This document shows, in pieces, positions 43,895 to 53,930 of a DNA stretch of 64,000 nt. A program made the position numbers and the translations under genes. The notes beneath the pieces were generated by a model that saw only the letters and a program-made list of their open reading frames with translations, did no database searches and had not been told where the DNA came from. Position 1 is the first letter of the stretch; each line of letters opens with the position of its first letter. This stretch comes from Prorocentrum cordatum (taxonomy: Eukaryota; Sar; Dinophyceae; Prorocentrales; Prorocentraceae): NCBI GenBank assembly GCA_963575745.1, contig CAUYUJ010016301.1:205387-269386 (forward strand). The letters are read 5' to 3'.

Positions 43895-44034
43895 ATTCCT
43901 CTTGCTTCCTACTGGTTCAAGTCGATTCCTATTGATTCCTATTGATTCCTGCTGATTCCTGTGGATTCCTATTGGTTCCTATTGATTCCCATAGATTCCT
44001 ATAGATTCCTATGGACTGCGATTGATTCCTTAAG
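43895..44034 (+). repeat. 10-bp minisatellite ATTGATTCCT
   Basis: About 13 units of exactly 10 bp (GATTCCTATT and variants) between the two copies of the duplicated GGA unit. Confidence 0.85.
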
Positions 44035-44076
44035 ATGCCAGTTGGGCGCCTGTATTTACGCGACGCCCAACTGACA

Positions 44077-44453
44077 TCCTACAAGACTCCCTCCAGCCTG
44101 CGGGTCGCAGCCCCCTGACCTGGGCGGGCCGGGCGGAAGCATGTGAGCATGTGCCTCCGACGGCCGCCCCTGGCCGCGCTCGTGGGCGGGAGGCGTGCGA
44201 AGCTACGACGCAGCATTGCAAAGGAGGAGGTGGAGGAGGAGACAGAAACGGAAGAGGAGGAGGAGGAGGATGAGGAGGAGGAGGAGGACGACGAGACGGA
44301 GGAGGAGGAGGAGGAGGAGGGGGGGGAGGAGGAGGAGGGGGGAGGCAGAGGAGTGCAGAGGAGGAGGAGGAGGAGGAGGAGGAGGAGGAGGAGGAGGAGG
44401 GGGAGGAGGTGGAGGAGGGGGAGGAGGTGGAGGCAGAGGAGTGCAGAGGAGGA

Positions 44454-44484
<31 letters not shown>

Positions 44485-44540
44485 GAGGCTGAGGAGTGCA
44501 GAGGAGGAGGGGGAGGAGGAGGAGGAGGAGGAGGAGGGGG
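44077..44540 (+). repeat. Duplicated unit with GGA array, copy 2
   Basis: CATCCTACAAGACTCCCTCC then AGCCTGCGGGTCGCAGCCCC and GACCTGGGCG match 43425 onward. The GGA array follows at 44220-44535 with GCAGAGGAGTGCAGAGG insertions that recur three times. Confidence 0.65.
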
Positions 44541-45039
44541 GCACCGGCCGCCGCTCGTGAGTGCCAAGCCCCTCGGTGCGGCAGCGCGCAGGGCCAGAAC
44601 AGAAAATACAAGGCAACGTGACGGTAGTTCGGACGTGCCGCCTTAAGGACGCGAGTGTCGCCCCACATCCGCAGAAGACATCAGAAGACGTAAATGTCGC
44701 CCAGCAGCCGCAACGTGTGGCTGCGGGCGCGGACGCAGCATGTTCTGGCATAGCTACCGCAGCAACAACACCGATAACAACAAATCATGATGGGTGGGCT
44801 TTGTAGGCCCCTTGCCGATGGGAAACCGACAGGCAGCGAGGTGGAGATGGGCCAATTTGGAGTGAAGTGCCCTTCTGGGTGCCTTCTTAGAATGTCTGAA
44901 GACAGCTGGGGGGCCCCAAGTAAATCGTCAAGGGGCGTGTCAGGGGGCGCGGCAGGAGACGCGCGCTGGGGGGAGACATAATCCAACAGCTTGGCCAGAC
45001 CTCGGCACTACGTTTGACCGCGCAGGTGTTTCGAAGAGG
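44541..45039. other. Unassigned; partial family H upstream subunit at the end
   Basis: TCCAACAGCTTGGCCAGACC and TCGGCAC near 44980-45010 resemble the subunit that precedes the hairpin at 61.65 kb (TAGCCTGGCCAAGCTC). The rest is unrecognised. Confidence 0.35.
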
Positions 45040-45810
45040 CAGGGGGCAGCGGTGTTTCGCCGCAGGCGTCTTCGATCCGCCGCCCCCTGTTGATTTATCA
45101 CAAGGGTTGTTGGCGCATTGGACTTCTACTGTAAAATCACCCTTTCTAGAAGATTCCGAATGGCCTCCGGCTCAGCCCGCTGGTCACCTTCCAAGACGGT
45201 CCCAATATGATTCGAAACTGTTTTTTTTCTCCGGCAGGCGCTGACCGAGCGAGCAGGCGCCGACGCGCCGTGCCCAGGACAGGCCACCTGCACCGAATTA
45301 GGGGGAGATGGGGGGGCCCCCACGACCCCGGCCAGCACAGGGGAGCGCGCGGCAGCGGGATGGTGGGGGGCGTTGCCTCCGCGAACGTCATAGGCAGCGC
45401 TCACCTCAAACCAGGAGGTGCCACTGACCACTCTGTACACCCTAGCGGAGCGGGTGGGCCCAGGCAGCACGGCTTGCCCACCGTGGCGGGTACTCTGAAA
45501 ATTAGAATGATTCGAAAACTGCCAAGATGGCCACAAGAAAACCTGAGATAGCCCCAAGATGCCAATGACAGCCCAATGTGACTCCAAGACTGCCGAATAT
45601 GCCCTCCGCACGGCTAATACGCCCCCAAGACGCCTCAAGAGAGCTCCAAAAGGACTTCCAGCGGGCCCAAATCAGTGTTTTTAGTCTGTTCAATCTGTTT
45701 CGAGTTCTCGCATTTCGGTCTTCCGACAGCCGAAAACGGCCCCCAGATGCCCCCAAGACGGCCCGGAAGCGTGACAATAGGGCCTCAAATACAGCTTAGA
45801 AAGACCAGGC
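45040..45810 (+). repeat. Family H copy with near-complete hairpin
   Basis: Hairpin arms 45040-45052 and 45077-45089 pair at 12 of 13 positions around a loop containing TTCGCCGCAGGCGTCTTCGA. Then TTGATTTATCACAAGGG. A divergent stretch follows, then family H 10-11-bp units and one core at about 45655-45780 (GGCCCAAATCAGTGTTTTTA, TTCGGTCTTCCGACAGCC). Confidence 0.7.
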
Positions 45811-46468
45811 GATCCCTTGCATGCCCGAAGCGCTTGGGGCCCCTGGCGCAGCACCAAGCACTGCTGGCGCCAAAGCGTTCGAAAGACAACATTCGGTATC
45901 GGTCACTCTGGCTCAAGCAGGTTAATGAGAAGCCTCAACAGCTCTCCGAGGCCCCAAAAGAAGCATAATACCTGGGGGACTCGGGCTCTAGCGTGGCAAA
46001 CTTTGCCCTGAGACAGGCAAGAGATTACATACTTCCCATTCTTAATGGGCGGGGCACACGGATCAAATAAACCTTTGATGTCCCCCCCCCGTCGGACGCT
46101 TTGGCTGGACGGCTGCAAATTTTGCACCGCCACGTGGAGCAGCGTTCAACCTATTCCATAATGTGCGAGTGGCGCACAGCTCTACTCCCTATTTGGATCA
46201 CATGTTGTTGGGCCCCGACCCTTCTGACCTTTCTAGAGTCCTAGCAGTCGGGGTCTTACAAATACTGAGCCATCGCCTAATGGTCAGGGAAACCGAATGC
46301 TTGCTAATTGCCGCGTTGCCCACCCTACATTGACAAAGACTACGAGAAGCTAGGGGGCTATGAGGGGAGGAGGTGATGGCCTGGCTCAAGTCACTGGCTT
46401 GCGGACTCTTCCTCTCAATGGCCTCCTTCCTCCCGGGGATCTGGGTGGGCGGATCTCCGGCGACAGCA
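45811..46468. other. 3' flank of the retroelement, unassigned
   Basis: No poly-A or tandem 3' tail is obvious downstream of the RNase H frame, so the 3' end of the retroelement could not be placed. Confidence 0.35.
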
Positions 46469-47383
46469 TCAGAGTGGGCGCGGAGGGGGCGCATTCCACG
46501 CAAGGGACGCGGTGGCTGGCACACCCTCGCACATGCGCATCTGGTGGCGCGGCAGGCTGTGCGAGAGGGCGCCTCGCTCAGCCAATGCGTCTGCCACCGC
46601 GTTGCCGTGCCAGGCCTCCTCGTCGAGGTTCATGCCCTGCTGCTCCTCCGCGCCCATGTTTCTCGGGATGTGGCGCAGCTCGACCGGCGCGGCTGGGTCG
46701 TCAAGGCCTGGGCTGCGGCTCCGCAGCACCTGGTGCATCTCGTCCCAGATGTCCATGCTGGCCCTCTGACGTCCGGGCTGGCTGCGGTGCGATCTCTGCC
46801 AACCGCGGATGGCCACATCTGAGTGCGTCCATGTCCGTACCCGTCCTGTCGTAGACCTGAGCGCCTGGACAATAGCCCACAACTCTGCTTGGTTGTTGGC
46901 CTGACGTCGCCCTGGCAATGGTCCGTAGTGTGCCGCGCGTAGCTCCCATCCGTGATCATGCTTCGAGAGTATCGCCCATGCCCAGCCGCATCTCCTGTAG
47001 CGCGGGTCCAGTGCGTGCTCTCCTCCGCTGCCGTCTGTGCTGATGGCTGTGTAGCTGGTGCCGTCTTGCTCGGATGGCGTGCCCAGGTCGATGGGCTGGT
47101 TCTCGGTGTCGCAGTCTGGTGGCGCTGCCCACTCTCGCGGCACCAGCCCCCTCAACCAAAAGCAGGGCACGTGCTCGCTCCCTGCGATGGCACGCTGCTG
47201 GGGTGATGCTGTTCTGTCATAGTCGCCGTGCTCCACTCGGCTGCCGCAGTCGCCCCAGACACGATGTAGGTCATCTCCGGTCTGTCCGCAACTGCATCTG
47301 TTGTTTGTGTCGTCGTGTCCTGCTATTGCGATCTGGCGCCCACGTAGCCGCGAGTGCAATAGCCTGGAGCATGCCCGCGCCAT
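46469..47383 (-). pseudogene. RNase H domain with Cys/His knuckle
   Basis: 304-codon frame. Residues 29-46 carry C30-x-C32 then H40 and C46 (RCSCGQTGDDLHRVWGDC), the zinc-knuckle-like motif expected between RT and RNase H. The type I RNase H fold follows with all four acids: D117 in STDGSGG, E167 in NNQAEL, D189 in THSDVAI, D265 in GNAVADAL. The role would be removal of RNA from RNA:DNA hybrids during reverse transcription. The first 20 residues overlap the preceding frame, showing a frameshift near 47,330. The domain itself is uninterrupted, so it is the youngest-looking part of the element. Identification is by motif; no search was made. Confidence 0.75.
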
Positions 47384-47660
47384 GATGTTTGCCTTGTCTT
47401 ATCATATTGTCCAACTTCCTTCTGAGGTCGCAGGCGTCGGTGCCATACCCGGAGCCTTTGCCAAGCCAGTGTGTCGATGCCTTGACCCATTGCTGGAGTT
47501 TGTGCGCTTCCATGATTGCGTGGATAACGTCCGAGGGGTCGCCCTGGTAGTCGTCGTCGCTCATGCGCCATAGGTTGCCGTGGTTGTCGGTCCACTCCGC
47601 GGGAGAGGTGGCGTTCCATCCTATCTCCCACAGGGTGAGAATGACCGTGCCGATCAGCAC
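47271..47660 (-). pseudogene. RT thumb/connection segment
   Basis: 129-codon frame with VLIGTVILTLWEIGWNATSP-type start, an acidic WRMSDDDYQGD segment, a KASTHWLGKGSG turn and RRKLDNMIRQGKHHGAGMLQ helix. It occupies the expected place between RT and the knuckle. Its end overlaps the RNase H frame in another phase. Confidence 0.6.
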
Positions 47661-48107
47661 TCTGCACTGCTTCCAGCGGTATACTGTTGGGACGTTGGCA
47701 AGGCGCTGGTAGATACCAGGCGCGGCGCGCCCCCTCGCGCAGGTTCTCTCGTTTAAACCATACGTCGAACCATGTGCTCAATACTCCGCGTAATATAACG
47801 ACTTCAGGGTCGGCGTCGGCGAGGCGAGGTATGTCCGGAGGCATCGGCCTGCCCGGTGCCTGCCGAGAGCCTTCGCACATCGTCTTCTGGCTGCGGTGGT
47901 CGCCGTCGGTGCCTCCCCGTATATCTTGCAGCTGTAGAGGTAGGACGCCATGGGGCCCGGCGTTGACAGGGCCTGCCTGCGCTGCGCTCGAAGTCGCCGT
48001 CACTTGAACATGATGTTGCGTAGGATTCCTGCTGTAATTCGTCGTCGCTTGCTGTGGGTCGGTCTGCATGACGGCGTTCTGCCAGCTCTGTTCTGTCCCA
48101 AGTCGCG
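47661..48107 (-). pseudogene. RT C-terminal segment, broken
   Basis: Sense changes phase after the TGA at 48108-48110. Phrases such as LRTYLASPTPTLKSLYYAEY and IYQRLANVPTVYRWKQC are protein-like and point to a continuous ancestral frame now holding stops and indels. Confidence 0.45.
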
Positions 48108-48859
48108 TCAACCAGTTGCTGCCTTGATGGCGATGCCCCGTTGTCGCAGCTGGCTGCAGATTTCATTCGCCATGCCCATGCTAGTGCTGATGACCGCGCT
48201 CTTGTCCGCCATCCCCAATCCCTGCTCTGCAAGGCGTCGCGCGTGCACCGTGGCGGCGCTGAGGGTGGTCGATGTTGAGTGGCGTCTGCTCCCCGCCGCC
48301 CTGAGCTCCACACCGTCGAACCTGGCGCTGGGCACTGACGCTGGTACCATGTAGCGCATGCGGTGTAGTACCTGGTACATGACAGCTCGTGCGAGGTTGT
48401 TCGCGTGCCTCGATCCCGCGACACACGATCGCGATGTCCATATCGGATTGCCGTAGGTGGAAGCCTGTCGTAGAAACCGAACGAATGTGTAGAGCTGCAG
48501 TTCTAGCGCCAGTGCCCGCGGATGGAACCACATGCCTGGTGGCGTAGACCACATGCATCAGGTCGATCGTGTCGTAGAGATTTCAGAATGTCGGGAAAGG
48601 TGGTTGCATGTGATGGCTGGAGAGCGTCGCATATCTCGTCGCCCAGGATACGTGCTGCTGGTTCTCGCAAGCATCTGCTGCCAACCACGGCAGCGTCCCA
48701 GTGTCGTCCAACGATGCGCACCCACTTGTCCACCGTTGGTCTGGCAAGCTTACCCCATGCTCTGCATAATGGTGGTCGTAGTCTTATGGCTCTGTCTCCT
48801 TCTGATTTGGGCTGGAGCATGATGATGGCTGTGAAGCTGCCATGACCATGCCAGCTCAC
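48108..48859 (-). pseudogene. Reverse transcriptase palm/fingers, active site altered
   Basis: Two frames join. Frame 1 (48859 to 48503) has FTAIIMLQPKSEGDRAIRL (fingers motif), a RAWGKLARPTVDKW segment, and DILKS, the probable motif A Asp (D90, codon at 48592-48590). A frameshift near 48,575 leads to YDTIDLMHVV in another phase. Frame 2 (48554 to 48108) has CVAGSRHANNLARAVMYQVL (motif B-like), then ARFDGVEL where the RT motif C x-x-D-D normally lies. Here D80 (48317-48315) is followed by Gly (48314-48312). It ends with ADKSAVISTSM (motif D-like). It would make first-strand cDNA if intact; the lost Asp and the frameshift argue it is dead. Confidence 0.65.
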
Positions 48860-49330
48860 GCTCGCAGCTGTTGGAAAGGTTGACTAGTTGCTGTCGCCCC
48901 GCCTGCGGGAGTCGTCGCAAGCCGGGACTGGTGATCTTGTCCGTGCCCTTGCCCTTGCCAGGCGAGCACCGTAGCCAGTAGTCCAAGTCGTCCAGGGTCC
49001 AGTTGGTGGTCGGTGCTGCCTCTGCGATCTCGCGGACGTCGTTGATGATGGTGACGTAGTCGCGATGGGCGATCGTGGGATGTGTCCACGGCTCGCTGAA
49101 CTCGTCGGACTTGGCGTTTATGATGGTCAGTGGGCAGCACGCCTCCCCCCGAACGTGGATGTGCTCGTCCTCGTGCTGTGCTTGTGGTTTCGTGATCTTG
49201 TGGAGCTTCCCTGGCGTCGCCTTCGTCGCGTCGGCAAGCCAGATCACGAAGTTTTGCGGGCGTGCTCGCATAAAACCGAAGAGCCTTCTGCACCTCGCGC
49301 TCAGCCTGGTCGAGCATGCCCAATCTGATT
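48860..49330 (-). pseudogene. RT N-terminal region
   Basis: A 174-codon frame (49271 to 48750) reads WLADATKATPGKLHKITKPQ, an acidic middle, TNWTLDDLDYWLRC and PGKGKGTDKITSPGLRRLP, the last being the usual entry to the RT fingers. It overlaps the next frame near 48,840, another frameshift point. Confidence 0.6.
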
Positions 49331-50159
49331 TCTATGTGGAGCGATAATAGTCTTTGAGGCCGGTCTGCCCCCAAGTCGCGATGCAACGCTGCCGCGGGGT
49401 TGAGACGTACTCCTGCAGTTGGAGCGCCCTCATGGACCAGCTGGCGCGCTTCGGCTTCAAGGTGGTGTCCATGTCGGTCTCCCTGTCCTCGTTGCTGCAG
49501 CGTGGAGTATGCCCGCAATATCGTAGCAGCGAGCTTCCCCCGCCAGTCGGACTGCTTGTCGCGGCAGCGCGTCGTCGAGCGCGCGGCTTCGCTCTCTTGG
49601 TGGCCATCCGTCGCGCGCCGCCTCGACCCATGCACCGATGTCTATCTTGAAGTTGGATGGGGTGGGCCGCGCAGTAGAACCGCTCCATGGCGCTGACGAA
49701 CTGGCCGTGCTCCTGCCCCAAGGTCTTCGCCGCCGATGGTCCGACAGGTAGGCCGCCCTGCGCTCGATGTAGTCGGGCGGCTGCTCGTGCCCGGGTCGTG
49801 GCCGCGAGAGATCCCGCGATGCCTGTCACAGGCTGTCCATGGTCCTGGTGTCAGGCATCTTCTCGGAGTGCGCGCCTCGATGGGAGGGCTCCTGAGACGG
49901 CGCCCTGTCCGCCTTCCCAGGCGCGCTCGATGGCGTCTCGTGGGTCTGCGGCACCTCGAGCAGCGCATCGATGTAGTCGCTCGGCGGCCCCTCGTCGCAG
50001 AGCTGTTCGAAGGTGGCCTCCTGGTCCATGTCCTCGAAATGGTCGCACTCGTCGTCCATGCTGCTGGTCGTAGCGATGGGCGCAGGGCCAATCGCTGTGG
50101 GCGTCGTAGTAGGCGGCGTTGTGGTCTGGTGCGGCGCTGCCCGGTACCTCGCCGGTGGT
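49331..50159 (-). pseudogene. Endonuclease-RT linker, multiple frames
   Basis: A frame from 50059 to 49826 (MDDECDHFEDMDQEATFEQL, then PPSDYIDALLEVPQ) is acidic and protein-like. Lower down, the phrase FKIDIGAWVEAARDGWP (near 49640) is in a different phase from the long frame at 49829 to 49332. No catalytic domain is known for this segment. Confidence 0.45.
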
Positions 50160-51050
50160 CTAATGCTCTTGTTGCTTTTTGTCCTGCTTTAGCCGCTGCC
50201 TCTTGCTGTCGGGGTTGGGTGGTTTCGGCGGCGCAGGTGGGTGTGAAAAATGACGCGGTAGCTGGAGCTGACGCATGTTGATTGGCCTGGCAGCACCTCG
50301 AATCCGAAGTGTCTGTCCAACGTGCGCCCTCCAGGGTGATGCCGTGGTCTCCAGGCCGATGGAGTACTTGTGAGCGTCGTGGCTCACCGGCGCGTAATCA
50401 AGGAGCGTCGCCGTGGCGGTGCCTATCTTGCCGTTGTGGGCGAAGCAGGTGTAGCCGTCTGGGACCGCGGCAATCTCGGCCCCCATGACTTGCGGCCATC
50501 CTGGGTTCCATAATCGTTCTGGCGTTGCGACCCAGTCTCCGATCGCAATCCAAGGGCGCTGGCAGCTGGCCAAGAAGGCGTCCAGCGCGGGGAGCTTCCT
50601 GACGTTGACCCCGCGCAGGCTGCCCGCGGCGCCCAAGTACGCGCTGACCAGCATGACACTGCAGCCCTTCAAGTGCCAGCACATCGGGACCCAGTCGAGG
50701 AAGTCGCGGTGAGGGCCGTCCGCTGACAGGATGAATAAGTCTGCTGCGGCGGCGGAGGCGGCGCCCTATTTGGCCTTTCCGCGGAAGCACTCGCTCTGAT
50801 GATATGAGAGGATACCCACGCAGGTGCCGCCGTTGGAGCCGCGCTGGCTCTGGGTGGACTGGCGAGCAGGCGCGAAAGAAGCCTTGTGGCCCATGTTCTG
50901 AAGGTCGCGCTCCGCGCCCATCAGCACGTGAATTCTCAAGTGAGCCTCCTGAATGGCGAAGGCATCGAAGCGTTTCTCGAGCCTGGCAGCTGCCAGGAAG
51001 TCCTTCATTCTGGTGCCCCACTCCGCGCAGTTGCCGGCGAATATTTTGCG
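50160..51050 (-). pseudogene. AP-type endonuclease, interrupted by TAG
   Basis: One continuous phase from the TAG at 51051-51053 to the TAG at 50160-50162, with one internal TAG at 50766-50768. Before the internal stop: FAGNCAEWGTRMKDFL, AFAIQEAHLR (the catalytic Glu-containing QExH motif), GTCVGILS. After it: FILSADGPHRDFLDWVP, MLVSAYLGAAG, WIAIGDWVATPE (the GDxN/GDW motif, here with Trp-Val). The enzyme nicks target DNA in target-primed reverse transcription. The region N-terminal to 51050 keeps the same phase (QLLDEMRAKAKKAEDAQA) but holds another TAG at 51099-51101 and a TAA at 51264-51266. All interruptions inside the domain are TAG. Confidence 0.65.
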
Positions 51051-51283
51051 CTACACATCGCGGCTGAGGCCGGCATGGCGATGGGAGCTGCGCAGCCCCT
51101 ATTCGTCCAGCTTCTCGGGCACGGGCCCTTTGCCCGCTGCCTGTGCGTCCTCCGCCTTCTTGGCTTTGGCTCGCATCTCGTCGAGAAGCTGGTCCTTAGT
51201 CTTGCTGTCCGCTGATGCTGCGCTTGGTGTCGTCGGCTGTCGCGGTGGTGGTGGCGTAGGTGCTTACTCTGGTGTTGTTGTTT

Positions 51284-52486
51284 TTAATGTTGGTGGCACA
51301 GCTTGGGCTCCGCCTTCGGCTTTCCGGTTTTTGCTGCCTGCTTGATGTCCTCGCGATTATTGCGGGCCGTCTTTCGAGCTTGCTGCAGGTATTGTCGTGG
51401 GCCCTTCATGTGTGTCGCTACGTTGTCTTTGTACGACTGGGGCAGAAGCCGCTTGGCGCCTGCTGCTTCTTTGCGGGCGTCCTGGTCGTAATCCTCATCG
51501 TCCTCCACGTCGTCCGCGATGCCTAAGCTGTCCAGGTCTTCCAAGTCCAAGTCCAAAATGGTCTGGATCAGGTTGGCCTTCGGCTGGCTCGCACCCTTGA
51601 CTTTAGTGTCTGGCCGAACTCCCGTGATGTCCTCAGCTGCCTTCTCTGCATCGATCACGGCGCTTGCACACTCCATGAGGTGTGCACTCTGCTCGGCTAG
51701 CAGCTTGCGTGTGGCTGAAGCCTTCTCATAGGCCTGCTCGTACTTCTCGTTGGTCCTCTCTAAGCGCGCGGCCGCGTTCCTGAGCTGCCGCGCGCGGGAC
51801 TGGGCTGGCTCCTCCACCTGCGGGGCCAAGCCGTCGTCGACCGCCTTCATCTGTGAGGCTGGCCCGCTGGTGACACCCATGCCCGCCAGGGACTCCGCGA
51901 TGCCTCTGAGAGAGTCGGCCATATCCTGCTGCTGGTTGCCGCGGCCCTTGGAGCCGCCGTCCCCCTCGTAGAGTGAAGCGCTCTTCTTGGGCTGCTCGAC
52001 CCTGCAGCCGCAGGAGCAGGTCCAGTTCCACTTGTTCCAGTCATTGTCGTGGTGCCATGCGCCGCAGGATCTGCAAGTTGACCAGGACCATGTGTCGGTC
52101 GAAGAGCTGCTGCCCTTGCCGCTGGTGTCCTTGCCCTTGCCTTTGCCCTCGCCCCCGCGGTATCTCCTCCACGTCCCATGGTGTCGTACTGGTCGACTAC
52201 CTGGTGCCGCTGGTGCGAATGCTGGTGCTACTGCTGCTACTGCTGCTGCTGCTGCTGCTGCTGCGCGCTGTGGTGCTGCTGGAGCCTGCGCGCTGCGCCG
52301 AGCACGTGCACCAGCACCCGCGCAGAGGATCTGCGTTGGCGCTCTCGGCGATGCCAGGTTGGCTCCTGCGGCGTCGCGCTGGCCGCGCGGGCGCCGGCTG
52401 CGGCGCTGCGGCAGCGGCGTCGCCAGGAGCTGCGCGTGGCCGCCAATCGGGCCCAGGAGGGGGAGGCTGGCGAGGCGCGGGGTGCC
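51284..52486 (-). pseudogene. ORF1 with zinc ribbon and coiled coil
   Basis: The phase ending at 51284 is open for 400 codons back to a TGA at 52489-52487, yet its first ATG is only at 51922 (212 codons). Upstream of that ATG the frame holds GGEGKGKGKDTSGKGSSSS and a zinc-ribbon-like C-x2-C-x15-C-x-C-x-C (cysteine codons at 52075, 52066, 52018, 52012 and 52006), so the true product must start earlier. An in-frame Ala tract (GCA/GCG) lies at 52195-52270. After 51922 come a coiled coil (RARQLRNAAARLERTNEKYE, QAYEKASATRKLLAEQSAHL) and an acidic DLDLEDLDSLGIADDVEDDE segment with a basic tail. Likely an RNA-binding gag-like protein. The start codon is lost or unconventional. Confidence 0.55.
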
Positions 52487-52659
52487 TCACCCCCCCAGGG
52501 GCGCCGAGCGGCTCGCGTGAGCCCGACCTCCTGGGCGGCCTGATCGCTGTCGATCGCGCGAGGGATCGAGCGACCGCCCGACACGACCACGATCTGGCCC
52601 CCTCCCACCTGAGGCCAGATGGTTTTTCTGTAACAAAAAAAAGGAGGAGGGGGAGGAGG
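52487..52659. other. 5' flank of the retroelement
   Basis: GC-rich sequence with no recognised element, leading into A-rich AACAAAAAAAAGG at about 52632 and then pyrimidine-rich DNA. Confidence 0.3.
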
Positions 52660-53930
52660 AGGAGAAAAACGCTCACCTCTCCCTCCTCCGTTTCGTCCTC
52701 GCCCTCCCTCTATATGCTACGCCTTCCCCTTGTCCTCGCCCTCCTCCCTTTTCCCTCCTCCCCCCGTCCATGCTCCCTCCCTCTTCCTCCCTCTTTTTGT
52801 TTTCCTCCTCTTTCTCCTCCTCCCTCTTCTCCGCCTCCTCCTCCTGTTCCTCCTCCTTTTCCTCCTCCTCCTCCTTCTACTCCGTTCTTGGTTCTTCAGA
52901 ATAAACTCCCCCTGTGGCGCACCCCGAGACCGGTCGGAAGGGCGGGTCGGGCGTTTCGCCTGGGACTTCTTTACCACTTCTGAGCCTGATGCTTAGAAAC
53001 TGACAACTGTTTCACAAATGGAGGGCGGGTGGTTTTCAAAATGCGACTCTCGTCTCAGCGCCGCGCAGATTCGCTTTCAAACTTGCAAGAGCTTCACACG
53101 GCTTGAAAGCGGGCTGTTTTCAGAAAGCGGCTCTCGCCTGAGCGCCGCGCAGGTTCGTCTTGATATTTTGCATGAGTTTCGCGCATTGGGGGCGGGTGGT
53201 TTTCAGAATGCGGCTCTCGCCTGAGCGCCGCGCGCATTCGTTTAAGAAGTTGCAAGAACTTCACATATTGAGGGCGAGTGGTTTCTAAAATGATGCTCTC
53301 GCATGAGCGCCGCGCACACTCGTTTGTAGAATGTCGCAAGAGGTTTTTAGAACTCGCAAGAGGTTCACGGATTGAGGGCGATTCGTTGTCAAAATGCGGC
53401 TATCGCCTTAGCGCCGCGCATCGTTGCAAAACATTGCAAGGGTTCGCGGATTCCCATGGTTAACCCTCCAAAAATTGTGCTTTCGAGCGGCTCAGGACTG
53501 TCCAGGCGGAACAGTCAGGGTCGTTAAGACGCAACAGTCAGGTTGACTCGTGACGTTGAAATCCTGAAAATGATGTTCTGGCACGCTTCCGGATTTCGAC
53601 ACGGTTGTCTCCCAACGGGGCACTTTCTTCCCTCAGTGGATGTGAAACTCTGTGTATGGGGCCTATGAAGACGGAGCTTGGAGGGAGGGTGTATACCCAA
53701 CATCGCTGATGAGCCTTGGGTTTACACCGGTCCTCCTCCTCCTCTTCTTCTTCTGTTTCTTCTTCTGCTTCTTCTTTTTCCTTTTTTATTATTATTTTTC
53801 TTATTTTTCCTCCTCCTCCTCCTCCTCCTCCTCCTCCTCCTCCTCCTCTTATTATTATTATTATTCCTCCTCCTCCTCCTCCTCCTCCTCCTCCTCCTCC
53901 TCCTCCTCCCCCTCTTGTCACCCACACTCC
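52660..53930 (-). repeat. Composite family M, copy E
   Basis: Reverse orientation. TCC-rich tract (52675-52880), cap (GGCGCACCCCGAGACCGG, CGGGCGTTTCGCCTGGGAC), and five 82-bp units (GCG(A/G)CTCTCG(T/C)CTCAGCGC or variants near 53043, 53130, 53213, 53296 and 53400). Then 72-bp units with AGACGCAACAGTCAGGTTGA near 53526, the tail (CCCAACATCGCTGATGAGCC, TTGGGTTTACACCGGTCC) and a TCC/TCT/ATT array (53731-53918). Module order is identical to copies B and D. Confidence 0.8.

Larger units (their letters stand above)
46469..52486 (-). mobile_element. Decayed LINE-like retrotransposon
   Basis: About 6 kb on the minus strand with the order zinc-ribbon ORF1, AP-type endonuclease, linker, reverse transcriptase, Cys/His knuckle, RNase H. 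That is the order expected of RNase H-bearing non-LTR elements. Sense runs through at least six frame segments and includes in-frame TAG codons, so this copy is not autonomous. No integrase, protease or LTR is seen. Both flanks are repeat-rich: family M copy E and a TCC array upstream, family H copy at 45 kb downstream. Confidence 0.8.

Noticed and set aside
46469-52486. Intact, active retrotransposon
   Set aside because: At least four frameshifts, in-frame TAG codons in the endonuclease and a Gly in the RT active site rule out a functional copy.
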